Notes: a model not told the origin generated them from the sequence alone. Shown: positions 17,384-27,879, counted from the first letter of the stretch. The stretch: DNA of 64,000 bases from Azospirillum picis (GCF_017876115.1 NZ_JAGINO010000005.1:186001-250000); one strand, 5' to 3'. Numbers and translations: made by a program.

Positions 17384-19066
17384 CTACTTCAGGAAGGGCA
17401 GGTTCAGCCCCTGCTCCCGGGCGCAGTCGATGGCGATGTCATAGCCGGCGTCGGCGTGGCGCATCACGCCGGTCGCCGGGTCGTTCCACAGCACGCGCCC
17501 GATCCGCTTGGCCGCGGCCTCGGTGCCGTCGCAGACGATGACCATGCCGGAATGCTGGGAGAAGCCCATGCCGACGCCACCGCCATGGTGCAGGCTGACC
17601 CAGGTGGCGCCGCTGGCGGTGTTCAGCAGCGCATTCAGCAGCGGCCAGTCCGACACGGCGTCGGTGCCGTCCTTCATCGCCTCGGTCTCGCGGTTCGGGC
17701 TGGCGACCGAGCCGCTGTCGAGATGGTCGCGGCCGATGACGATCGGGGCCTTCAGCTCGCCCGTCCTCACCATCTCGTTGAAGGCGAGGCCGAGGCGATG
17801 GCGCTGTCCCAGCCCGACCCAGCAGATGCGGGCCGGCAGGCCCTGGAACCGGATGCGCTTGGCCGCCATGTCCAGCCAGTTGTGCAGGTGCGGGTCGTCG
17901 GGGATCAGCTCCTTGACCTTGGCGTCGGTCTTGCGGATGTCCTCCGGATCGCCGGACAATGCCGCCCAGCGGAAGGGACCGACGCCGCGGCAGAACAGCG
18001 GCCGGATGTAGGCGGGGACGAAGCCGGGGAAGTCGAAGGCGTTCTCCAGCCCCTCCTCCTTCGCCATCTGGCGGATGTTGTTGCCGTAGTCGACGGTGGG
18101 GATGCCCATGGCGTGGAAGGCCAGCATCGCCTCGACATGGACGCGCATCGACTTGCGGGATGCTGCGGCCACCGCGGCCGGCTGGCTCTCGCGGGCGGCC
18201 TCCCATTCCTCCAGCGTCCAGCCCTGCGGCAGGTAGCCGTTGACCGGGTCATGGGCGGAGGTCTGGTCGGTGACGATGTGCGGCCGGGCCTTCAGGTCGG
18301 TGCCGGCGCGGCGCGCCAGCTCGGGGAAGACGTCGGCGGCGTTGCCGAGCAGGCCGACCGAGATCGCCTCGCCCCTGGCGCAGGCGTCGTTGATCCAGGC
18401 CAGCGCCTCGTCCAGGTCGGCGGTGTGGCGGTCGAGATAGCCGGTGCGCAGGCGCATCTCGATGCTGCTGGGGCGGCATTCGACCGCCAGCATCGACGCG
18501 CCGGCCATGGTCGCGGCCAGCGGCTGCGCCCCGCCCATGCCGCCGAGGCCGCCGGTCAGGATCCACTTGCCCTTCAGGTCGCCGTCGTAGTGCTGGCGCC
18601 CCGCCTCGACGAAGGTCTCGTAGGTGCCCTGGACGATGCCCTGGCTGCCGATGTAGATCCAGGAGCCGGCCGTCATCTGGCCGTACATCGCCAAGCCCTT
18701 GCGGTCTAGTTCGTTGAAGTGGTCCCAGTTGGCCCAGCGCGGCACCAGGTTGGAGTTGGCGATCAGCACGCGCGGCGCGTCGGCATGGGTGCGGAAGACG
18801 CCGACCGGTTTGCCCGACTGCACCAGCAGCGTCTCGTCGTCGTTCAGGCTCTTCAGCGCGGCGACGATGCGGTCATAGCTTTCCCAGTCCCGGGCGGCGC
18901 GACCGATGCCGCCATAGACGACCAGCTCCTGCGGCCGTTCCGCCACATCGGGGTCGAGGTTGTTCATCAGCATGCGCATCGGCGCCTCGGCGAGCCAGCT
19001 CTTGCAGCTCAACTCGGGGCCGTGCGGGGCACGGATGACGCGCTGGTTGTCGAGGCGGGATGACAT
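17384..19066 (-). CDS. hutU: Urocanate hydratase
   Basis: A 560-residue protein covering the whole HutU family length. It contains [19 protein letters not shown], the NAD+-binding glycine-rich [29 protein letters not shown] with the active-site cysteine region, and [22 protein letters not shown] near the C terminus. It adds water to urocanate to give imidazolonepropionate, step two of histidine breakdown, using tightly bound NAD+ as electrophile. It is the last gene of the leftward hutI-hutC-hutU group, separated from hutC by a 138-nt gap that contains a REP-like repeat. Confidence 0.97.
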   Translation of the reverse strand: MSSRLDNQRVIRAPHGPELSCKSWLAEAPMRMLMNNLDPDVAERPQELVVYGGIGRAARDWESYDRIVAALKSLNDDETLLVQSGKPVGVFRTHADAPRVLIANSNLVPRWANWDHFNELDRKGLAMYGQMTAGSWIYIGSQGIVQGTYETFVEAGRQHYDGDLKGKWILTGGLGGMGGAQPLAATMAGASMLAVECRPSSIEMRLRTGYLDRHTADLDEALAWINDACARGEAISVGLLGNAADVFPELARRAGTDLKARPHIVTDQTSAHDPVNGYLPQGWTLEEWEAARESQPAAVAAASRKSMRVHVEAMLAFHAMGIPTVDYGNNIRQMAKEEGLENAFDFPGFVPAYIRPLFCRGVGPFRWAALSGDPEDIRKTDAKVKELIPDDPHLHNWLDMAAKRIRFQGLPARICWVGLGQRHRLGLAFNEMVRTGELKAPIVIGRDHLDSGSVASPNRETEAMKDGTDAVSDWPLLNALLNTASGATWVSLHHGGGVGMGFSQHSGMVIVCDGTEAAAKRIGRVLWNDPATGVMRHADAGYDIAIDCAREQGLNLPFLK

Positions 19067-19113
19067 TGCGGTCGGTCTCCTGACGGGAGGGATGGGCGTG
19101 TTGTGCTGACTCT

Positions 19114-19193
19114 TACCCCCACCCCTACCCTCCCCCGCTTCGCGGGAGAGGGGGTTGAGCGCGGGAGCGGCGGAGGGTTAGGGAGGGGGCGGT
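19114..19193 (-). repeat. REP-like dispersed repeat between hutC and hutU
   Basis: A GC-rich palindromic block with an inner stem CCCTCCCCCGC / GCGGGAGAGGG and an outer pairing of CCCCTACCCTCC with GGAGGGTTAGGG. Its reverse complement, with a short insertion, recurs at 36911-37016. It may modulate the ratio of hutC to hutU transcript. Confidence 0.65.
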
Positions 19194-19204
19194 GGCGGAA
19201 GCCT

Positions 19205-19933
19205 CTAAGGCGGCGGAAGCTGGAAGCGCGCGCCCAGCCGGTAGCGGCTGCCGGGATGCACCAGCATCGCCACCGTCACCACCCTGCCCTGCGCCCAGGT
19301 GCGGCGGGTGACGCGCAGGCAGGGCTCGCTGTCGGGGACGCCGAGCAGGCGGGCGATCTCGGGAGTGGGCGACACCGCTTCGATGACGTGCTCGACCTGC
19401 GGCGCCGACTCCACCCGGATCAGGTATTCGCCCGGCGTCTGGCGGGTGAAGTCCTGGTCGAGATAGGCGGGCACCGCCGCCGGGTTCACCCAGCGTTCCT
19501 CCAACTGCACCGGCACGTCGTTCTCGCTGTGGACGACGACGGAATGGAACAGCTTCGCCCCGACCGGCAGGTTGAAGCGGCGGGACAGCCCGGCATCGGC
19601 GGCGACCGCGAGCAACTGCTCCACCCGGCAGGCATGGACGTTGCCGCGGGCGGCGATCTCGTCGGCGATGCTGCGCAGTTCCACCACGTCGGTGCTGGGC
19701 GGCCGTTCGGCGACGAAGGTCCCGAGCCCCTGCACGCGAGTCAGCAGCCCCTCGTCGGTCAGGTCGCGCAGTGCCCGGTGCACGGTCATGCGGCTGACCT
19801 GGAACTCCTCCAGCAGCTTGTGTTCCGATGGGATGCGGAACCCCTCCGGCCAGTCGCCCGAGCTGATGCGGCGGCGGATCGTTTCCCGGATCAGGGCATA
19901 GCGCGGCTGGGCTGCCGAGATCACGTCGCTCAT
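19205..19933 (-). CDS. hutC: Histidine-utilisation repressor HutC (GntR family)
   Basis: A 242-residue GntR/HutC-type repressor. The winged HTH is at about 10-75 ([49 protein letters not shown]), and residues 95-235 form the UTRA ligand domain with [18 protein letters not shown]. HutC proteins bind urocanate and release their operators, so the hut genes are switched on by the pathway intermediate. The start overlaps the hutI stop as ATGA. A 14-bp palindrome in the hutI-hutF gap (21295-21308) is the likely operator, giving control of both hut arms. Confidence 0.96.
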   Translation of the reverse strand: MSDVISAAQPRYALIRETIRRRISSGDWPEGFRIPSEHKLLEEFQVSRMTVHRALRDLTDEGLLTRVQGLGTFVAERPPSTDVVELRSIADEIAARGNVHACRVEQLLAVAADAGLSRRFNLPVGAKLFHSVVVHSENDVPVQLEERWVNPAAVPAYLDQDFTRQTPGEYLIRVESAPQVEHVIEAVSPTPEIARLLGVPDSEPCLRVTRRTWAQGRVVTVAMLVHPGSRYRLGARFQLPPP

Positions 19934-21213
19934 AGGACGCCCGCCGGGCCCTGCGGCCGGCGCGCGACGCCGCCGTTGACTACCGCCATGCAGGGATTGA
20001 GGCCGATGGCGTAGGCCAGCTCCGCCGGATGCTCGATCCGCCAGACCGCGAGGTCGGCGCGCTTGCCGGGCGCCACCACGCCGCGGTCGGAGAGGCCGAG
20101 CGCCCGGGCGGCATGCCGGGTGACGCCGGCCAGCGCCTCCGCCGGGGTCAGGCGGAAGAAGGTGCAGCCCATCGACAGCATCAGCAGCAGCGAGCAGACC
20201 GGCGAGGTGCCGGGGTTGTTGTCGGTGGACAGTGCCATCGGCACGCCGTGGCGGCGTAGCAGGTCTACCGGCGGCATCCGCGTCTCGCGCAGCGCGTAGA
20301 AGGCACCGGGCAGCAGGACCGCCACGGTGCCGGCGGCCGCCATGGCGGCGACGCCGTCCTCGTCCAGATGCTCGATGTGGTCGGCCGACAGGCCGCCGAA
20401 TTCGGCCACCAGCTTGGCACCGCCGAGGTTGCTGAGCTGTTCGGCATGCAGCTTCACCGGCAGCCCAAGCCGCCGCGCCGTCTCGAACACCCGTCGGGTC
20501 TGGGCGACCGAGAAGCCGATGCCCTCGCAGAAGGCGTCGACCGCGTCGGCCAGCCCGGCCTCGGCGATCGCCGGCAGCGTCTCGGCGCACAGGCGATCGA
20601 TATAGCCGTCGGGATCGCCCTTGAATTCCGGCGGCAGGGCGTGGGCGCCGAGGAAGCTGGTGCGCACCTCCACCGGCCGGACCTGGGCCAGCCGGCGGGC
20701 GACGCAGAGCATGCGGGTCTCGGTTTCGGTGTCGAGGCCGTATCCGGACTTCACCTCCACCGTGGTGACGCCTTCGGCAAGCAGGCTGTCCAGCCGCGGC
20801 AGCGTGGCGGCGAGCAGCGCCTCCTCGCCGGCGGCGCGGGTGGCGGTCACGGTGGACAGGATGCCGCCGCCGGCCCGCGCGATCTCCTCGTAGGTGGCGC
20901 CGTTCAGCCGCATCTCGAATTCGCGGGCACGGTTGCCGCCATAGACGAGGTGGGTGTGGCAGTCGATCAGGCCGGGCGTCATCCAGCCGCCCTGGCCGGA
21001 ATGGACCTCGGTCGCCAGCGCTTCGGGCAGGTCCGGCAGATCGGCGCGCCGGCCGACGAAGGCGATGCGCCCGTCCTTGATGCCGACCGCGGCATCGGCG
21101 ACGGCGCCGTAGGCGTCCGCCCCACCCGTCGCCATCCCGTCCATCGTTGCCCCGTCCATCGTTGCGACGGACAGGTCGATCCACAGGGAATCCCACGGCG
21201 CACTGGTCGGCAT
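19930..21213 (-). CDS. hutI: Imidazolonepropionase
   Basis: A 427-residue amidohydrolase that opens imidazolonepropionate to N-formimino-L-glutamate, step three of the pathway. Metal and substrate motifs include [12 protein letters not shown] (HxH), KLHAEQL and the late [10 protein letters not shown]. The ATG at 21213 is preferred over one 18 codons upstream because the extra N-terminal residues (Cys/Pro-rich) are not family-like. Near the N terminus the pentad ATMDG occurs twice in tandem, a small duplication not expected in a conserved enzyme but placed before the catalytic barrel. It leads the hutI-hutC-hutU transcript. Confidence 0.96.
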   Translation of the reverse strand: MPTSAPWDSLWIDLSVATMDGATMDGMATGGADAYGAVADAAVGIKDGRIAFVGRRADLPDLPEALATEVHSGQGGWMTPGLIDCHTHLVYGGNRAREFEMRLNGATYEEIARAGGGILSTVTATRAAGEEALLAATLPRLDSLLAEGVTTVEVKSGYGLDTETETRMLCVARRLAQVRPVEVRTSFLGAHALPPEFKGDPDGYIDRLCAETLPAIAEAGLADAVDAFCEGIGFSVAQTRRVFETARRLGLPVKLHAEQLSNLGGAKLVAEFGGLSADHIEHLDEDGVAAMAAAGTVAVLLPGAFYALRETRMPPVDLLRRHGVPMALSTDNNPGTSPVCSLLLMLSMGCTFFRLTPAEALAGVTRHAARALGLSDRGVVAPGKRADLAVWRIEHPAELAYAIGLNPCMAVVNGGVARRPQGPAGVL

Positions 21214-21294
21214 CGGCTCGGCCCTCCCCTCCGGCCCCTCTCCCGGACAGGGACAAGGACATTTCACCCGGCAACCCTCTTGGCAGCAGGTTGC

Positions 21295-21308
21295 CTATAC
21301 TTGTATAG
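21295..21308. promoter_or_regulatory. Likely HutC operator in the divergent hutI/hutF promoter
   Basis: CTATACTTGTATAG is a perfect palindrome (6-bp arms, 2-nt centre) inside the only AT-rich patch of the 123-nt hutI-hutF gap. A further CTATA half-element follows at about 21315-21319. It resembles the TGTATA-type sites of HutC regulators. It lies about 28 nt before the hutF ATG, suited to repression of both directions. Confidence 0.7.
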
Positions 21309-21336
21309 TGTTGTCTATAATAGCGAGGGCGCCCTT

Positions 21337-22701
21337 ATGAGCAACCTGTTTTTTGCCTCGGCGCTGCTGCCGGACGGCTGGGCGGAGAACGTGCTTGTCA
21401 CCACCAACGCCCGCGGCCGCATCGGCGCGGTGACCGCTGGCGCCGCCTGTCCGGCCGATGCGGACCGCTTCGCCGGGACGGCGGTCGCCGGCATCGGCAA
21501 CCTGCATTCCCACGCCCACCAGCGCGCCATCGCCGGCATGGGCGAGGTGTCGGGCGACGGGTCCGACAGCTTCTGGAGCTGGCGCGAGGTGATGTACCGC
21601 GCGCTCGACCGCATGACCCCCGACGATTTCCAGGCGGTGGCCGCCCAGCTTTATGTGGAGACGCTGAAGGCCGGATACACCGCCATCGCCGAATTCCATT
21701 ATCTGCACCACGACCGCGACGGCAGCGCCTTCTCCGATCCGGCGGAGATGAGCCACCGCGTCGTCGCCGCAGCGCGCGAGGCCGGGTTGCCGGTCACGCT
21801 GCTGCCGGTGCTCTACAATGCCTCGGGCTTCGGCGGCACGCCGCCGACCAGCGGGCAGCGCCGCTTCATCAATGACGGGGCGCGGTTCCTGCGGCTGACC
21901 GGGGCGCTGCGCGCTGCCTATGGCGGCGATGACGACGTCCGCCTCGGCATCGCGCCGCATTCGCTGCGCGCGGTCCCGGACGCCTTGCTGGGCGAGACGG
22001 TCGCCGCCCACCCCGACGGTCCGATCCACATCCACGTCGCCGAGCAGCGCAAGGAGGTCGAGGACTGCCTTGCCCACCACGGCCGCCGCCCGGTGGAGCA
22101 TCTTCTGGCCACCCAGCCGGTGGACGGCCGCTGGTGCCTGATCCATGCGACCCACATGACCGACACCGAGGTGCGCGGCGTCGCCGCCAGCGGCGCCGTC
22201 GCCGGTCTTTGCCTGACGACGGAGGCCAACCTCGGCGACGGCTTCTATGCCGCGGAACGCTATCTGGGGCTGGGCGGGCGCTGGGGAGTCGGCTCGGACA
22301 GCCACATCTCGGTGAGCCCGGTGGAGGAACTGCGCTGGCTGGAATACGGCGTGCGGCTGACCAGCGGCCGGCGCACGGTGCTGAGCGGCGGCCCGCGCCG
22401 CTCCACCGGACGCCGGCTGGTGGAGGACGCCCAGGCCGGCGGGGCGCAGGCGACCAGCTTCGAGACGGGACGGATCGCCCCCGGCCGGCGCGCCGATATC
22501 GTCGTGCTCGACACCGGCCACCCGCTGCTGGCGGCGCGCACGGGCGATGCGCTGCTCGACGGCTGGATCTTCTCCGGCAACGTCCCCCTCGTGAGCGACG
22601 TGGTGGTCGCCGGACGCACCGTCGTCCGCGACCGCCGGCACCCGCGCGAGGAGGAGATCGCCGGACGCTTCAAGAAAACCCTTGGGAGACTTCTGGGATG
22701 A
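21337..22701 (+). CDS. hutF: Formimidoylglutamate deiminase
   Basis: A 454-residue amidohydrolase with [19 protein letters not shown] (metal HxH), [15 protein letters not shown] and [20 protein letters not shown], the HutF pattern. It removes ammonia from N-formimino-L-glutamate to make N-formyl-L-glutamate, which HutG then cleaves. This defines the five-enzyme (Pseudomonas-type) Hut route rather than the formiminoglutamase route. It begins 28 nt after the palindromic operator and its stop overlaps the hutH start (ATGA). Confidence 0.96.
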   Translation: MSNLFFASALLPDGWAENVLVTTNARGRIGAVTAGAACPADADRFAGTAVAGIGNLHSHAHQRAIAGMGEVSGDGSDSFWSWREVMYRALDRMTPDDFQAVAAQLYVETLKAGYTAIAEFHYLHHDRDGSAFSDPAEMSHRVVAAAREAGLPVTLLPVLYNASGFGGTPPTSGQRRFINDGARFLRLTGALRAAYGGDDDVRLGIAPHSLRAVPDALLGETVAAHPDGPIHIHVAEQRKEVEDCLAHHGRRPVEHLLATQPVDGRWCLIHATHMTDTEVRGVAASGAVAGLCLTTEANLGDGFYAAERYLGLGGRWGVGSDSHISVSPVEELRWLEYGVRLTSGRRTVLSGGPRRSTGRRLVEDAQAGGAQATSFETGRIAPGRRADIVVLDTGHPLLAARTGDALLDGWIFSGNVPLVSDVVVAGRTVVRDRRHPREEEIAGRFKKTLGRLLG

Positions 22702-24236
22702 GCGAGACCATCACTCTGGTTCCGGGCGCTTTGTCGCTCGACACGCTACGCAGCATCTACCGCGGCCGTCCGGCCCTGACGCTCGACCCGGCCGCCTACC
22801 CGCGGATGGAGCGCTCGCGTGCCCTGATCGACCGTATCGCCGGCGGGGACGAGGCGGTCTACGGTGTCAACACCGGCTTCGGCAAGCTCGCCCACACCCA
22901 CATCGCCGCCGCCGACCTGGAGACGCTCCAGCGCAACCTGATCCTGTCGCACGCCACCGGCGTCGGAGCCCCGCTGGCCGACGGCGTGGTGCGACTGATC
23001 CTGGTGATCAAGGCGGCGAGCCTTGCCGTCGGCGCCTCCGGCGTCCGCCCGGAACTGGTGGACGCGCTGCTGAAGCTCTATGAGTCCGACGTGCTCCCGG
23101 TGGTGCCGGCTAAGGGATCGGTAGGCGCCTCCGGCGATCTGGCACCGCTGGCGCACCTTTGCGGCGTGCTGCTGGGAATCGGCCATGTCCGCTGCGACGG
23201 CGAGATCCTGCCGGCCGAGGAGGGCCTGCGCCGCGCCGGCCTGCCGCTGTTCGACCTGAAGGCGAAGGAAGGCCTGGCGCTGATCAACGGCACCCAGGTG
23301 TCTACCGGTCTGGCGCTCGCCGGCCTGTTCGAGATCGAACGGGCCTTCAGGGCGGCGCTGGTGGCGGGTGCCCTGTCCGTCGAGGCGGTCAAGGGCAGCC
23401 ACCGCCCCTTCGACGCCCGCATCAGCGCCCTGCGCGGCCAGCCCGGCCAGATCGCCGTCGCCACCGCCCTCCGCGAGCTGCTGTCCGGCAGCGCGCTGCA
23501 CGCCAGCCACCAGGGCCCCGACTGCCACCGCGTCCAGGATCCCTACAGCCTGCGCTGCCAGCCCCAGGTGATGGGCGCCGTACTGGACCAGATGCGCCAG
23601 GCGGCGCGCACCCTGGTGATCGAGGCCAACGGCGTCACCGACAACCCGCTGGTGCTGGTCGACACCGACGAGGTGCTGTCCGGCGGCAACTTCCATGCCG
23701 AGCCAGTGGCGATGGCCGCCGACCAGCTCGCCATCGCGGCGTCCGAGATCGGGGCGCTGGCCGAGCGCCGCATCGCCATGCTGATCGACACCACCATCAG
23801 CGGCCTGCCGCCCTTCCTGGTCGCCGAGCCGGGGCTGAACTCCGGCTTCATGATCGCCCATGTCACCGCCGCCGCCCTGGCGTCGGAGAACAAGACGCTG
23901 GCCCACCCGGCCAGCGTCGACAGCCTGCCGACCTCGGCCAACCAGGAGGACCATGTCAGCATGGCGACCTTCGCGGCGCGGCGCCTGGGCGACATCGCCG
24001 GCAACGTGGCCGACATCGTCGGCATAGAGCTTTTGGCCGCGATTCAGGGCTTGGAGTTCCACCGGCCGCTGAGCAGCTCGTCGCGGCTGGAGCAGGCCAT
24101 CGCCGTTGTGCGCGCCGCCGTGCCGCGCTACGAGGTCGACCGCTATTTCGCCCCGGACCTGTCCGCCGTCGGCACGCTGGTGCGTGACGGGTCGCTGGAC
24201 GACCTGATGCCGGTGGCGCTGGAGGAGGCACGATGA
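22698..24236 (+). CDS. hutH: Histidine ammonia-lyase
   Basis: A 512-residue protein of full HutH length. The autocatalytic MIO cofactor triad A144-S145-G146 lies in [15 protein letters not shown], and the substrate stretch [12 protein letters not shown] is near residue 55. It deaminates L-histidine to trans-urocanate, the first step of the pathway and the source of the HutC inducer. It overlaps hutF upstream and hutG downstream by four nucleotides each, so the three are translationally coupled. Confidence 0.97.
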   Translation: MSETITLVPGALSLDTLRSIYRGRPALTLDPAAYPRMERSRALIDRIAGGDEAVYGVNTGFGKLAHTHIAAADLETLQRNLILSHATGVGAPLADGVVRLILVIKAASLAVGASGVRPELVDALLKLYESDVLPVVPAKGSVGASGDLAPLAHLCGVLLGIGHVRCDGEILPAEEGLRRAGLPLFDLKAKEGLALINGTQVSTGLALAGLFEIERAFRAALVAGALSVEAVKGSHRPFDARISALRGQPGQIAVATALRELLSGSALHASHQGPDCHRVQDPYSLRCQPQVMGAVLDQMRQAARTLVIEANGVTDNPLVLVDTDEVLSGGNFHAEPVAMAADQLAIAASEIGALAERRIAMLIDTTISGLPPFLVAEPGLNSGFMIAHVTAAALASENKTLAHPASVDSLPTSANQEDHVSMATFAARRLGDIAGNVADIVGIELLAAIQGLEFHRPLSSSSRLEQAIAVVRAAVPRYEVDRYFAPDLSAVGTLVRDGSLDDLMPVALEEAR

Positions 24237-25048
24237 GCGACGCGATCTATGACCTGGAGCGGGGCGACGGGCCGCTGGTGATCAGCATGCCCCATTGCGG
24301 CACCGCGCTGGCGCCCGGCCTGGCCGGGCGGCTGACCGACGAGGCGCTGACCCTGCGCGACACCGACTGGCACATCCCGCGCCTCTACGGCTTCGCCGGC
24401 AGGTACGGTGCCACGCTGCTGAGCGCCCGCTATTCCCGCTACGTCGTCGACCTCAACCGGCCCTCCAGCGGCGAGAGCCTCTATCCGGGGCAGGCGACCA
24501 CCGGCCTCTGCCCCGACATCCTGTTCGACGGGACGCCGCTCTACCGCGACGGACAGGCGCCCGGCCCCGAAGAGGTCGCCGAGCGGGTCGAGCGCTACTG
24601 GCGCCCCTATCACGAGGCGCTGGAGGCCGAACTGGCGCGGGTGAAGGAGCGCCATGGCTTCGCCCTGCTCTACGACGCCCACTCGATCCGCAGCCAGGTG
24701 CCGCGGCTGTTCGACGGAAGGCTGCCCGACCTGAATCTCGGCACCGCCCGGCGCACCAGCGCGGACCCGGCGCTGATCGCCGCCGTGGTGGCATCCATGG
24801 AACGCGCCGCCGCGGCGGAAGGGTTGACCTGCGTCGCCGACGGCCGCTTCGTCGGCGGCCATATCACCCGCTGCTACGGCCGCCCGGCCGACGGGGTCCA
24901 CGCGCTGCAGATGGAACTGTCCCAGGACCGCTACATGGACGAGGAGGCGCCGCCCTTCGCCTACCGCCCCGACCGCGCCGAACGGCTGCAGCGGGTGCTG
25001 GCAGCGGTGCTCGACGCCTTCACCGGCTGGCGTCCGGCGCAGGGCTGA
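24233..25048 (+). CDS. hutG: N-formylglutamate deformylase
   Basis: A 271-residue protein of the N-formylglutamate amidohydrolase family. Typical motifs are [31 protein letters not shown] and [19 protein letters not shown], with the DAHS and HIT residues likely binding zinc. It releases formate and L-glutamate, the final step. This is the deformylase-type HutG that works with HutF, not the arginase-like formiminoglutamase of the same name in enterobacteria. It ends the rightward hut transcript. Confidence 0.95.
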   Translation: MSDAIYDLERGDGPLVISMPHCGTALAPGLAGRLTDEALTLRDTDWHIPRLYGFAGRYGATLLSARYSRYVVDLNRPSSGESLYPGQATTGLCPDILFDGTPLYRDGQAPGPEEVAERVERYWRPYHEALEAELARVKERHGFALLYDAHSIRSQVPRLFDGRLPDLNLGTARRTSADPALIAAVVASMERAAAAEGLTCVADGRFVGGHITRCYGRPADGVHALQMELSQDRYMDEEAPPFAYRPDRAERLQRVLAAVLDAFTGWRPAQG

Positions 25049-25105
25049 CCCTCCGGGCGGGCGGCGGAACCAGCACCGCCCGCCCGGCGTTCCCCTGCGG
25101 CGTCG

Positions 25106-25846
25106 ATGCTGCGGCGCGTCATCGGGGATGACGACCCTGGGGGAACGGACAGCGTGAGCGATATCACCATCGAGAACGGCCGGCACGGCAGGCACGATCA
25201 TCACGACGACGGCAGCGAGGCCGATGGCCGTGGGGCGGAGAACCGCGGGATCGAGAACGCGGGCGGCGGAATCGGCTACGGCGCCCGCCCGGCTCCAGCG
25301 TTGCTTCAACCGGCGCTGGCCGCCATCGACACGCTGGATTCGCAGGTCCACGATACCGTCACCTGCAACCCCGGCGCGGTCAGCCGCGCCCTGGCAATCG
25401 CGGGCCATTACGCCATAAAGCGCCACATCCTGATTCCGGGCTTCGCCACCGCCGGAATCCTCGGACTGCTGTTGGATCAGGCGGACCTGCGCCGCGCCGG
25501 CAGCGTCGGCGTCGCCGGGCTGGTGGCCACCGCGGCCGCCAGCCGGTCCATCAAGCGCTATGTCAAGCGCCGCCGCCCGGACGAATGCGCCCCACGCCTG
25601 AAGCCAGGCTATCGGATCAGCGCGCGGTCCCTGCCCTCCGGCCATGCGGCGAGCGCCTTCGCCGCGGCGACCGCGCTCGCATCGGTCAGCACATCGCCGG
25701 TGCAAAGCGCGCTGATCTATGGCGGAGCGGTGGCACTGGCGAGCGGGCGCGTGGTCCGGCATCGCCATTGGGCTTCCGACGTGGTGGCCGGCGCCCTGCT
25801 CGGCACGGCGGTCACCCTGCTTGCCAGAAGCCTCCTGCCGCGCTGA
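25106..25846 (+). CDS. PAP2-family membrane phosphatase
   Basis: A 246-residue protein with the three phosphatase motifs in order: K-x6-RP in IKRYVKRRRP, SLPSGHAAS, and SGR-x5-H-x3-D in SGRVVRHRHWASD. Hydrophobic segments surround them, as in undecaprenyl-diphosphate, phosphatidic-acid or lipid-A phosphatases. The first 60 residues are His/Asp/Gly-rich and low-complexity; translation may instead start at a GTG at 25154. The specific lipid phosphate substrate cannot be inferred. It lies between the hut cluster and the replication gene and converges with the latter, 13 nt apart. Confidence 0.88.
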   Translation: MLRRVIGDDDPGGTDSVSDITIENGRHGRHDHHDDGSEADGRGAENRGIENAGGGIGYGARPAPALLQPALAAIDTLDSQVHDTVTCNPGAVSRALAIAGHYAIKRHILIPGFATAGILGLLLDQADLRRAGSVGVAGLVATAAASRSIKRYVKRRRPDECAPRLKPGYRISARSLPSGHAASAFAAATALASVSTSPVQSALIYGGAVALASGRVVRHRHWASDVVAGALLGTAVTLLARSLLPR

Positions 25847-25859
25847 CGCCGTCCGCCGT

Positions 25860-27092
25860 CTATTTCTTGGGAAGGGGCAAAGCGGCCTGTGCCGGTCCCG
25901 CGGGATCGGCCAGCCGCTTGGCCCGCTTGTTGCGAACCTCCGCCACCTCTCCGGCCTTCAGCGGAACAAACCCGTCGGGACGCAGGGCGTTGCCGACGAT
26001 CTGCTTGAGCAGGTCGATGTTGGTGGTCTGGACCCGCCGGCCCCGCCGCACCTGATCCAGGAACTTGGCCGAGGGTGTCAGCACATAATCGATGGCGTCG
26101 ATGCGCTTGCCGACCTTGGTGTATTCCTTGTCGGCAACGTCGAGGATCCCCTCCTCCACCAGCGCGTCGACGGCAGCGGTGACGACCCGCAGGGTGTCGC
26201 GGCGTCGCGACCATTCGTTCATGCCGCTGTTCTTGATGATCTCGTCGGCACTGATGGAGACCGGCTTGGCCTCGTCGTCGGCGGTGTCGTATTCGATGGA
26301 GAGACGGTTGTAGAGCCAGCGCGAGACCGGCGACTTCAGCTTCATCAGCCAGGCGTAGGAAACCGGCTTGAACTCCAGGTCGCGGATCGCGGCGGAGACC
26401 AGCGGGTTGAACTCCAGGTAGGTTTCCTCCACACCGCCGTCCTCGTCGACCAGATCCGGGCGCGAACGGATCGCCAGCACCGGGAAGGCGGTGGATTCCA
26501 GCAGGTTCTGCCCGCGGCTCTTCTTGCCCGGCTCGGCGCTGCCGCCGGTGGAGATGATGATGCGCGAGCGGGCGAGGATGGTCAGGGACTCGCGGATGTC
26601 CTGGATCGACAGGGTGTGGTTGACCGCCCGCAGTTCCCTCTGGATCTCGTAGAGGCTGAAGCGCATCTGCACCTTGTCGCGGTTCTCCCCGGTCAGCGAC
26701 AGGCGGGAGCGGTCCATGGCGAGGCGGCGGACGACCTGCTCCACCACCTGCTCGCGCTCGGACGGGAAGATCTCCACCTCCACCAGATCCGGGCCGGCCC
26801 CCGGTGCGCGGTCGTCCTTCTTCACCGGGCTCAGCCGGTCGATACGGGCCGGCTGCACCGTCAGGCGGTAATTGCGGCCTCGGAAGGCGAACTCCCGCCG
26901 CACCGACTTGATGAAGTTGTCCTTGGTGACCACCTCGCCCTTGTCCCGGCCCACCTTCTCCTTGTCGTTGTCGCGCGATACGAAGACGAAGCGCGGAGCA
27001 AGATCATAGAGAGCGATCAGGTGGGACTGCGAACGGTCTTCCAGCTCGAACAGGATGAGCTGCGCGGCGCTGGTCGGGGCCATCTTGGACAT
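25860..27092 (-). CDS. repA: Replicon initiator protein (RepA-like)
   Basis: A 410-residue protein with the look of plasmid/chromid replication initiators. It has a Rep-type winged-helix body (REFAFRGRNYRLTVQPARIDRL; QMRFSLYEIQRELRAVNHTLSIQDIRESLTILARS; FNPLVSAAIRDLEFKPVSYAWLMKLKSPVSRWLYNRL) and a basic C-terminal tail. Such proteins bind iterons and open the origin. The gene is transcribed away from an iteron-rich 780-nt region immediately upstream. That arrangement is the main support. The exact family within the Rep superfamily was not resolved. The ATG at 27092 follows GGAGAG, a good ribosome-binding site. Confidence 0.85.
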   Translation of the reverse strand: MSKMAPTSAAQLILFELEDRSQSHLIALYDLAPRFVFVSRDNDKEKVGRDKGEVVTKDNFIKSVRREFAFRGRNYRLTVQPARIDRLSPVKKDDRAPGAGPDLVEVEIFPSEREQVVEQVVRRLAMDRSRLSLTGENRDKVQMRFSLYEIQRELRAVNHTLSIQDIRESLTILARSRIIISTGGSAEPGKKSRGQNLLESTAFPVLAIRSRPDLVDEDGGVEETYLEFNPLVSAAIRDLEFKPVSYAWLMKLKSPVSRWLYNRLSIEYDTADDEAKPVSISADEIIKNSGMNEWSRRRDTLRVVTAAVDALVEEGILDVADKEYTKVGKRIDAIDYVLTPSAKFLDQVRRGRRVQTTNIDLLKQIVGNALRPDGFVPLKAGEVAEVRNKRAKRLADPAGPAQAALPLPKK

Positions 27093-27174
27093 GAAACTCT
27101 CCGAAGGTCGGGAGTAACCATGGCGCGCGCGGCCCCCCGGCGCAACCAAGCCCGGAGAAATTACCGCATCAGGG

Positions 27175-27257
27175 GTGGAGCGACAGCCCGCGATGGTGGA
27201 GTTCTTCCCCGCGATGATGGAGCGACTGCCCGCGGTTATGGAGCAGGAGCCCGCGAT
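27175..27257 (-). repeat. Left iteron array, four copies at exact 21-bp period
   Basis: Copies begin at 27175, 27196, 27217 and 27238, each 20 bp plus one spacer base. The left-array orientation reads ATGGAGCGACAGCCCGCGAT or a near variant. The second copy is degenerate in its middle. The two-helical-turn phasing is typical of iterons bound side by side by an initiator. The array lies 80-165 bp upstream of repA and may also autoregulate it. Confidence 0.85.
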
Positions 27258-27341
27258 TGCGCCGTCACACCGGCCCACGACCCCCGCCGCACGGTATCTC
27301 CACGGAGAATCGGGCAGAATCGGCGTTCGCGCCGGCGGCCA

Positions 27342-27361
27342 AACGCGGGCTGTCGCTCTAT
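27342..27361 (+). repeat. Single iteron, opposite orientation
   Basis: One near-consensus copy (CGCGGGCTGTCGCTCTAT core) facing the left array, alone in the gap between the two clusters. Confidence 0.75.
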
Positions 27362-27608
27362 AGACGTCCGGCGGACAGGCGCAATGCGTCGCGGCATCGG
27401 GAAAGCGCCGGTTTCGCAGGGTCCGCGTGGCGGGGATCACCGCGTTCTGTTGCCGGGCAGCCCTCCCGACGCCATCGCCCAGGCGCGGGCATATGCCGGT
27501 GCTCCCTGTGTTCCGGCCGGCGGAAATCGCGCATTCCCAACGGTTTGACGGCGTGAGGATCGTCCTGAGCCCTGCCAATCCTTCGTCCTGTCAATGGGAG
27601 GGGTGGAG

Positions 27609-27663
27609 ATCGCGGGCTGCCGCTCCATGCCGCTGGGTCGGCAATCGCGGGCTATCGCTCCAT
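27609..27663 (+). repeat. Iteron pair, 35 bp apart
   Basis: Copies at 27609-27628 and 27644-27663 share CGCGGGCT...CGCTCCAT. They are near-perfect to the consensus but are not in 21-bp phase with each other. Confidence 0.8.
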
Positions 27664-27703
27664 GATCGCGGCCAAAGACGCCAGGAGTCCGATTCGCCGG
27701 CGC

Positions 27704-27804
27704 AACGCGGGCTGCCGCTCCATGGTCGCGGGCTCGGGCTTCAGGATCGCGAGCTGTCACTGATCAAACGCGGGCCGGGGCTCCATGGAGTGCGAGCCCG
27801 CGAT
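27704..27804 (+). repeat. Right iteron array, four copies at 21-bp period plus one inverted copy
   Basis: Copies begin at 27704, 27725, 27746 and 27767. The first and fourth are close to consensus; the middle two are degenerate (about 13-14 of 20 positions). An inverted copy at 27785-27804 overlaps the fourth by two bases at a CCATGG centre. The array faces the left array, making a roughly symmetrical origin. Confidence 0.8.
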
Positions 27805-27879
27805 TCGACTCTGCCGCGGACCGCTCCGAATCCTGCGGGTCAATCGTGACCGCGCACAGGCGGAGGAGATTCCCGGGCA

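Larger units (their letters stand above)
27093..27879. other. Probable origin of replication (oriV) with iteron arrays
   Basis: This 787-nt non-coding stretch between the initiator gene (minus) and the HTH gene (plus) holds at least twelve copies or near copies of a 20-bp motif. Four lie in one orientation at 27175-27257 and most of the others face them further right. Some small frames are open here but look like shadows. No clear DnaA box or strongly AT-rich unwinding element was seen by eye, although the 27530-27600 part is the least GC-rich. Confidence 0.8.

Noticed and set aside
20368..21336. N-terminal extension of HutF across the hutI gene
   Set aside because: It is antisense to hutI and contains the promoter region. 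HutF begins at 21337 with the family N terminus.
27427..27849. Small open frames inside the iteron region
   Set aside because: They are interrupted by or built from iteron sequence, lack ribosome-binding sites and have no protein-like composition.
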